Origin: Isoetes taiwanensis
Lineage: Eukaryota; Streptophyta; Lycopodiopsida; Isoetales; Isoetaceae
Assembly (NCBI GenBank): GCA_021234155.1
Contig: JAJEKV010000011.1
Location: 2,483,294 to 2,547,293 of the forward strand
DNA length: 64,000 nucleotides
Direction of reading: 5' to 3'
The notes beneath the pieces were generated by a model. That model was not told the origin of the DNA. It saw only the letters and a program-made list of their open reading frames with translations, and did not search any database. Below are positions 58,983 through 64,000 of this stretch, one piece after another; position 1 is the stretch's first letter, and every line of letters begins with the position of its first letter. The position numbers were made by a program, and so were the translations under genes.

Positions 58983-59286
58983 TACTCAGATGTGTATAAA
59001 AGATGTAATTGCAGAAGGGAAAGTTTTGCTGGAAAATAAGCCAGCGAAAATCTAGCGATAGGAATTGAATTTTGAAATGTTAGGCCAGATGAATTTTGAG
59101 TGCTTCTCGAGTTTTGCTTCCATCTCCACACTGATTATATACCAGCAGTATACTCAGATCTGTGTAAAAGACATAACTACCAGCAGTATACTCAGATCTG
59201 TGTAAAAGACGTAACTGCAGAAGGGAAAGTTCTGGGCTGGGAAATAATCCAGCGAAAATCTAGTGATAGGAATTGTATTTTGAAAT
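58983..59286. repeat. about 100-bp direct duplication plus a nested 39-bp tandem
   Basis: ACTCAGATGTGTATAAAAGA through CAGCGAAAATCTAG and GATAGGAATTG at about 58983-59080 recurs at 59189-59286. Within it, TACCAGCAGTATACTCAGAT is tandemly doubled at about 59139 and 59178. Confidence 0.88.
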
Positions 59287-59926
59287 GCTTTGAAAGATAG
59301 TATAGCAGCGGTTTAGAATAGAAGTTGGCACTGTTAGGCCATAACAATTCTGAGTCTTTCTTGAGTTTGGCTTGAATTTTGCTTGCATTTTTGAATACCA
59401 GCAGTGTTATTATAGAGGGGAAACACCATACTTCCAGACTTTATGGGCAGAATGATGATTGCTGCTGAATTCGAGTGCCTATCTCCAGATAAATTTGAGA
59501 AGCCCCATAATTTTGATCAGTGATTCCTATTATCTGGCTGTTTATATCTCTAGTGAGCAGAAAGAGCATCTCACATTCTAACTCCTAACTGATATTAGCT
59601 GAAGATTACATTTACCAAAATCCATGATCTAAACGAACACCAAATTCTTTGTGACATCTGGGGCAATAAATGCGTAATCGAATGTGAAGCACCCCTGCTT
59701 GGTGGGATTTCATTGAAGATATTATATTACATCTATTTCACTAACAAATGTAAATTACGGTATCCAATTAGAAAATGCAACTGACTTGAAGTTGCAAATG
59801 ACTTGCAAGAAGATCTCACTGCTCTATTAGCCTGGCCTCCTCATCAAGTTCTCCGGGGTCTTTGACATCCAACTCTGAAAGAACCTGCGTTGAAAAGTAT
59901 TGAAAGATCTGGCTGTTCATGCCTAT

Positions 59927-60130
59927 TGTTAAAATAGTTAAAGGATATTGTTCTGCTTTTAAAGAAAGTAGACGTTGAAAAACAAACCACAAATATGGTT
60001 ACAGCTAATTATAGCTTCGTTATTGTAAGTATCTCTGTATATTAATAGAAGGTGGAGGCTAATTTGGAACCACCTGATTCTTGCAATTCTTGCGTCCGTG
60101 TGGTGTCGTGTGGAACTACCAATTGTTTCA
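59927..60130 (+). mobile_element. 5' LTR of the Copia element, about 204 bp
   Basis: It begins TGTTAAAATAG and ends GTTTCA directly before the primer-binding site. A TATA-like GTATATTAATAG lies at about 60032-60044. The left edge is inferred from the TG..CA rule, because the 3' LTR is outside the window. Confidence 0.65.
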
Positions 60131-60142
60131 TGGTATCAGAGC
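60131..60142 (+). promoter_or_regulatory. Copia primer-binding site
   Basis: TGGTATCAGAGC is complementary to the 3' end of plant initiator-methionine tRNA, the standard minus-strand primer for plant Copia elements. Confidence 0.95.
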
Positions 60143-60193
60143 TTGGAAACAAGCAGGATTGAAGTAATCAGAGGAGAGTGTGTTTTGGCTACA

Positions 60194-63100
60194 ATGGCAA
60201 AACTCCAAATGGATTTGAAGAGTCTTGAGAAGCTTGATCGTACCAATGCAACAGTGTGGTTTTGGAAGATGCAGGCATTCTTGGAAGAGAGGGAGGTCTG
60301 GGATGTGGTGAGTGGTGCAGAACCAAAGCCCATTCTGACAGGCACTCCATCTGCAGCAGATACAGAGAAACTATCTGCATGGCAGAAGAGAGATAACCGG
60401 GCCAAGACATCCATGATGTTTGGCTTGAAGGATGGACAAATTCCATTAGTAAGATTGAAGAATTCAGCCAAAGAAGGATGGGAATGTCTCAAGAAGACAT
60501 TCAAAACTCATAACACATCACAGAAATTGTTTCTATGGCAAAACTTCTTCAGTGCAAAAATGAAAGATGGGGATGATCCTACTGATCACATTAGCAACAT
60601 GGAGAGTCTAGCTGATCAGTTAGCAGCATTGAATCACACCATTAGTGATGAAGATCTGGCAATGGCGATCTTAGCAAGCCTTCCCAGCAGTTATGATTCA
60701 ATTAAGCAGGCAATGGGATGCCAACCCGGAAAGCTTAATAGTGACACAGTAATTGGAGCTGTGTTACAGGCATCTCATCTAATAAGAAAAGATGAAGATG
60801 ATTCAGCATTTGTGGCCAAGGTAAGATCAAACAAGAAAGAGGCATTTGAATGCTGGAATTGTGGAAAGAAAGGGCATATTGCAAGAAATTGTTGGGAGCC
60901 AAAGAAAGATGATGGGAAGAAAAATGCTAGAGAAAAAGAAGACAGTAAGAAAGATAAAGGCAAGCAAGCCAAATCTGGAAAAATATGGAGCAATAAGCGA
61001 AGTGGAGGATCATCCAAGGCTCATATGGCAGAAGAACAGAGTGAGAAATCATCTGGAGAAGATGATAGTGAGACAGAGGCAAACATGGCCTTTGTTGAAG
61101 AAGGCAAACAAGAAAATTGGAGGCACATGTGCAGAAACTTTCTTGAACAAAGGTGGGCAGATAGTGCATCAGACAGTGAAGATGAGATGGGTTTTGTAGC
61201 CGAGGTCAAGGGATCACAGGCCATGGCTTTGGTGGCCTCTGAAAGTCAACAAAAAACATGGATATTGGATTCAGCTGCAACTCATATTATGACAAATAGT
61301 AGAGCATGGCTTAAGAACTATAAGGAAGAGACAAGTGGCAGGAAAGTAAGTGGCATAGCAGAAGGATTGAGCATAGCAGGCACGGGTACCATTACTCTGT
61401 ATTTTGCTGATAGGCCTCGAGATCTGGACCATGTACTATTTGTACCTGGATTATCTAAAAATCTGCTATCTTTAGCAAGGTTGACAGATGTTGGCATAGC
61501 CGTGTCAATACAAAGAAATGAGCTGCTTCTTTTGAACGAGAGAAGACAAGTTGTGGGAAAGGCAAATAGAGCAGGTTTTTTATATAAAATGGTTGAAAGT
61601 GAAAAAGATGAGGTGCAGGTTTTTGTGGCGGCTGGACCAGATCGAGACATGCAGCTATGGCACAGGAGGTTTGGTCACATAAACCAGGAAAGGCTGAAAA
61701 GGCTACAGACAGAAAAGATGGTCACAGGAATGGAGGTTTCTTGCACCGGGCAGCTTGAAATGTGTGAGAGCTGCATCCTCAGTAAACATCAGCACAAGAA
61801 GGTGAAAAGGCGAGGAAGAAGAGCAACAAGACCCTTGCAGCTTGTGCACACAGATCTTAGTGGAAAGATGCCAGTGAAAACATTTGGGAAAGCACAATAT
61901 TTCCTTGTAATAGTAGACGATTACTCCAGGGAAACATTTGTGTTTCTGCTAAAGAAAAAGAATGAAGTGTTAGAAACATTCAAAATATGGATGAGGCAAG
62001 TAGAAAGGGAAACAGGTCAGTACATTGGAGCAATCAGGAGTGACAATGGTACAGAATTTGTTTCTCATGAGTTCAATAGATGTTTGCAGCAAGAAGGCAT
62101 TAAAAGACAGCTATCGAATCCTTATGAGCAATTTCAAAATGGAGTAGCAGAAAGAAAAATGAGAACATTGAAGGAAGGAGCCTTGAGCATGCTGAAATGG
62201 GCACATTTGTCAGATCATTTTTGGGGAGAAGCAATTTTAACTGCATGCTATCTTCAAAACAGATCACCTACAGTGGCTCTTGAAAATAAAACTCCAGAGG
62301 AGATGTGGACTGGAGAAAAGCCAGATGTGAGTCATTTGAAAGTGTTTGGATGTGCTGCCTATGCTTTCACACCAAAAGAGTTAAGAAAGACAAAGTTAGA
62401 TGCCAGGGCAAGAAAATGCATCTTCTTGGGTTACTGTCATGAAGGGAAAGGGTATAGAGTAATGGATATCAGCACAAGAAAGGTAATTAAGAGTAGCAAT
62501 GTCAAGTTTGATGAGTATGGGGTTATACATGATCTTGCAGATGCAGCTTTGGATGATAGAGATCTCTTTCAAGATCAAACAGAATTGTGGCTAGAAATTC
62601 AAGAAGAATCTTCCGGATCAAGGCCTCTAGAAATGTGTAATGGAGAGCATGAGAATGCAGAAAGGGAACAATCAAGCTCTCAGATTCAAGGGGAAGGAAG
62701 TAGAAGGGAAGGAGATGGACAAGAAGAGATGGTAAATATGATGGAAAATCAACCACAAATGCAGCTTAGACGAAGTAACAGAGGTCATCATCCAACAGGC
62801 AGATGGTTAGAGTGGAAAAGGTCACAAGGATTTGCAGCATTAGCAAGCGTGAAACAGCAACAAGATTGGTTCGAAAACATACATGGTGTATGGTGGGAAA
62901 GTGATTTGGAAGAAAAGTGTGCATGGGAATGTTTCAAAGCAGAATTATTGGATCCACTCTCAGTAAAGGAAGCACTTACTGGGCCAGCAGCAAACAAATG
63001 GATGGATGCTATGCAGGAAGAAATACAAGCTATGGAGATGACCCATGCATGGGATCTAGTTGCACTTCCAAAAGGGAGAAAAGTAATAGGGTGTAAATGG

Positions 63101-64000
63101 GTGTTCAAACTGAAGCCAGCAAGTGATGGTATGCCAGAAAGGTATAGGGCCAGACTGGTGGCACAGGGTTTTTCTCAGCAACCAGGGATCGATTTTGATG
63201 AAACATTTTCACCAGTGGCAAAGATGACATCAATAAGGACAGTATTAGCTTTGGCAGCTCAAGAGGACCTTGAAATTCATCAGATGGACGTAAAGACAGC
63301 ATTCTTGAATGGGATACTAGAGGAAGAGATATATATGAAACAGCCAGAGGGATTTGAAGGGGAAAAGGGCAAAGTTTGTAGACTGAACAGAGCACTCTAT
63401 GGTTTGAAACAGAGCCCAAGGACGTGGTATAATAGAATGGATACATTTCTGAAAAAGCATGGGTTTGTTAGATGCATAACTGAGTGGAATGTGTATTGCA
63501 AATGGGATAAACAGAAAATTGCTATGGTCATTGTGTATGTAGATGATTTGATTCTTGTAAGCAAGGGACTTGAAGGCATCAAAGCTATAAAACAGGCCTT
63601 AAAATCTGAATTTCTAATGACAGATCTTGGGGAGATTCAAACGTGTTTGGGTCTGCAAATTCAAAGGGATAGAAGTAAGTTTAATGTTGATCTTGCATCG
63701 TGAAAAAGCTATCTGTAAATTGTGCAGAAGATTTGGCATGAGAGAGTGCATGAAAAAGGCAACACCAGCAGCACTAAATGTGAAATTAAGCAAGGACATG
63801 GAGCCAAGCACAACGCTAGAGAAATTAGAAATGGAAAAGGTGCCATATAGAAATGCAGTAGGATGTTTGATGCATGTGATGGTGAGCACAAGGCCAGACA
63901 TAGCACAAGCAGTTGGGGCTGTTAGTAGGTTCATGCAAAATCCGGGAAGCTTCTTTGGAAGGCAAAAAAAGGATAATAAGATATCTCCGTGGTACAAAGC
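60194..64000 (+). pseudogene. Ty1/Copia gag-pol polyprotein, frameshifted near the 3' end
   Basis: ATG 60194 opens a 1,169-codon frame to TGA 63701-63703. In order: gag capsid region ('WFWKMQAFLEER'), zinc knuckle 'CWNCGKKGHIARNCW' (about 60851), protease 'WILDSAATHIMT' (usual DSG changed to DSA), 'MQLWHRRFGHINQERLKRL' with C-x2-C 'CESC' (integrase zinc site), integrase core with 'VHTDLSGKM', 'RSDNGTEFVS' and 'QNGVAERKM' (the three acidic residues), and reverse transcriptase with 'WVFKLKPASDG', 'QMDVKTAFLNG', 'ALYGLKQSPRTWY' and 'VIVYVDDLILVS'. After a frame change near 63685, 'CKLCRRFGMRECMKKATPA' and 'RPDIAQAVGAVSRFM' start the RNase H connection. A second change near 63945 is needed for 'IIRYLRGTK'. 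The element continues past the window. It replicates through an RNA intermediate, and this copy is probably inactive. Confidence 0.95.

Overview
This is a repeat-rich stretch of a land-plant nuclear genome, AT-rich and full of decayed transposons. The plant markers are a pectate lyase, the C-terminal (KFDV-type) domain of polyphenol oxidase, a plant-type MBD/PHD-finger protein, CACTA, chromovirus and Copia elements, and HAD phosphatases of the plant 'DLNGVL' type. The mix of a LINE, a pogo-type fragment, tRNA-derived repeats and an unusual DDE transposon would fit a fern, lycophyte, bryophyte or gymnosperm, but I cannot place the species from sequence alone.

Layout. 0.1-4.6 kb: tandem repeats, then a CACTA (En/Spm) TNP2 transposase relic with DUF4218 and DUF4216 modules. 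4.9-6.3 kb: the 3' end of a LINE with an (ATTCT)n tail. 6.8-11.4 kb, minus strand: a broken pectate lyase gene whose first intron holds a MITE-like element and short repeats. 11.4-21.4 kb: no recognisable gene; tandem repeats and two copies of a GC-rich hairpin followed by a TATA-like stretch. 21.4-24.4 kb: the 3' end of a Ty3/gypsy chromovirus and its 1.6-kb LTR. 26.7-28.7 kb: a composite non-autonomous repeat ending in a 15-unit, roughly 29-bp array of GTGATTCC..GGAATA half-palindromes. An inverted relative lies at 40.1-40.9 kb, and short terminal modules lie at 29.4 and 36.2 kb.

29.8-34.1 kb holds the one clearly intact host gene, a four-exon MBD + PHD + coiled-coil protein of about 1,121 residues. 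An orphan polyphenol-oxidase C-terminal domain lies convergent to it at 34.7-35.1 kb. 35.9-36.2 kb is a pogo-type DDE fragment. 37.2-38.3 kb is a truncated kinase pseudogene running into a tandem of four tRNA-like (SINE-like) units. 43.2-45.2 kb is a foldback structure with 470-bp inverted arms plus a third copy.

The most interesting object is a 6,983-bp DNA transposon at 46,044-53,026, with roughly 30-bp GGGTGTAAA.. terminal inverted repeats and ATTT target duplications. It has two convergent transcription units. The minus strand carries a multi-exon DDE-like transposase with several frameshifts. The plus strand carries a coiled-coil ORF, a RING-like C/H segment, a basic nuclear-type ORF and a complete FCP1/NLI-type HAD phosphatase domain. 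A second gene with the same HAD signature, with in-frame stops, lies just outside the right end on the minus strand (53.2-55.1 kb). The window ends in a Copia retrotransposon (59.9-64 kb), with a 204-bp LTR, a tRNA-iMet primer site and a nearly full gag-pol, frameshifted near its 3' end.

All calls rest on reading motifs by eye. Family names are from memory, and no database search was possible.
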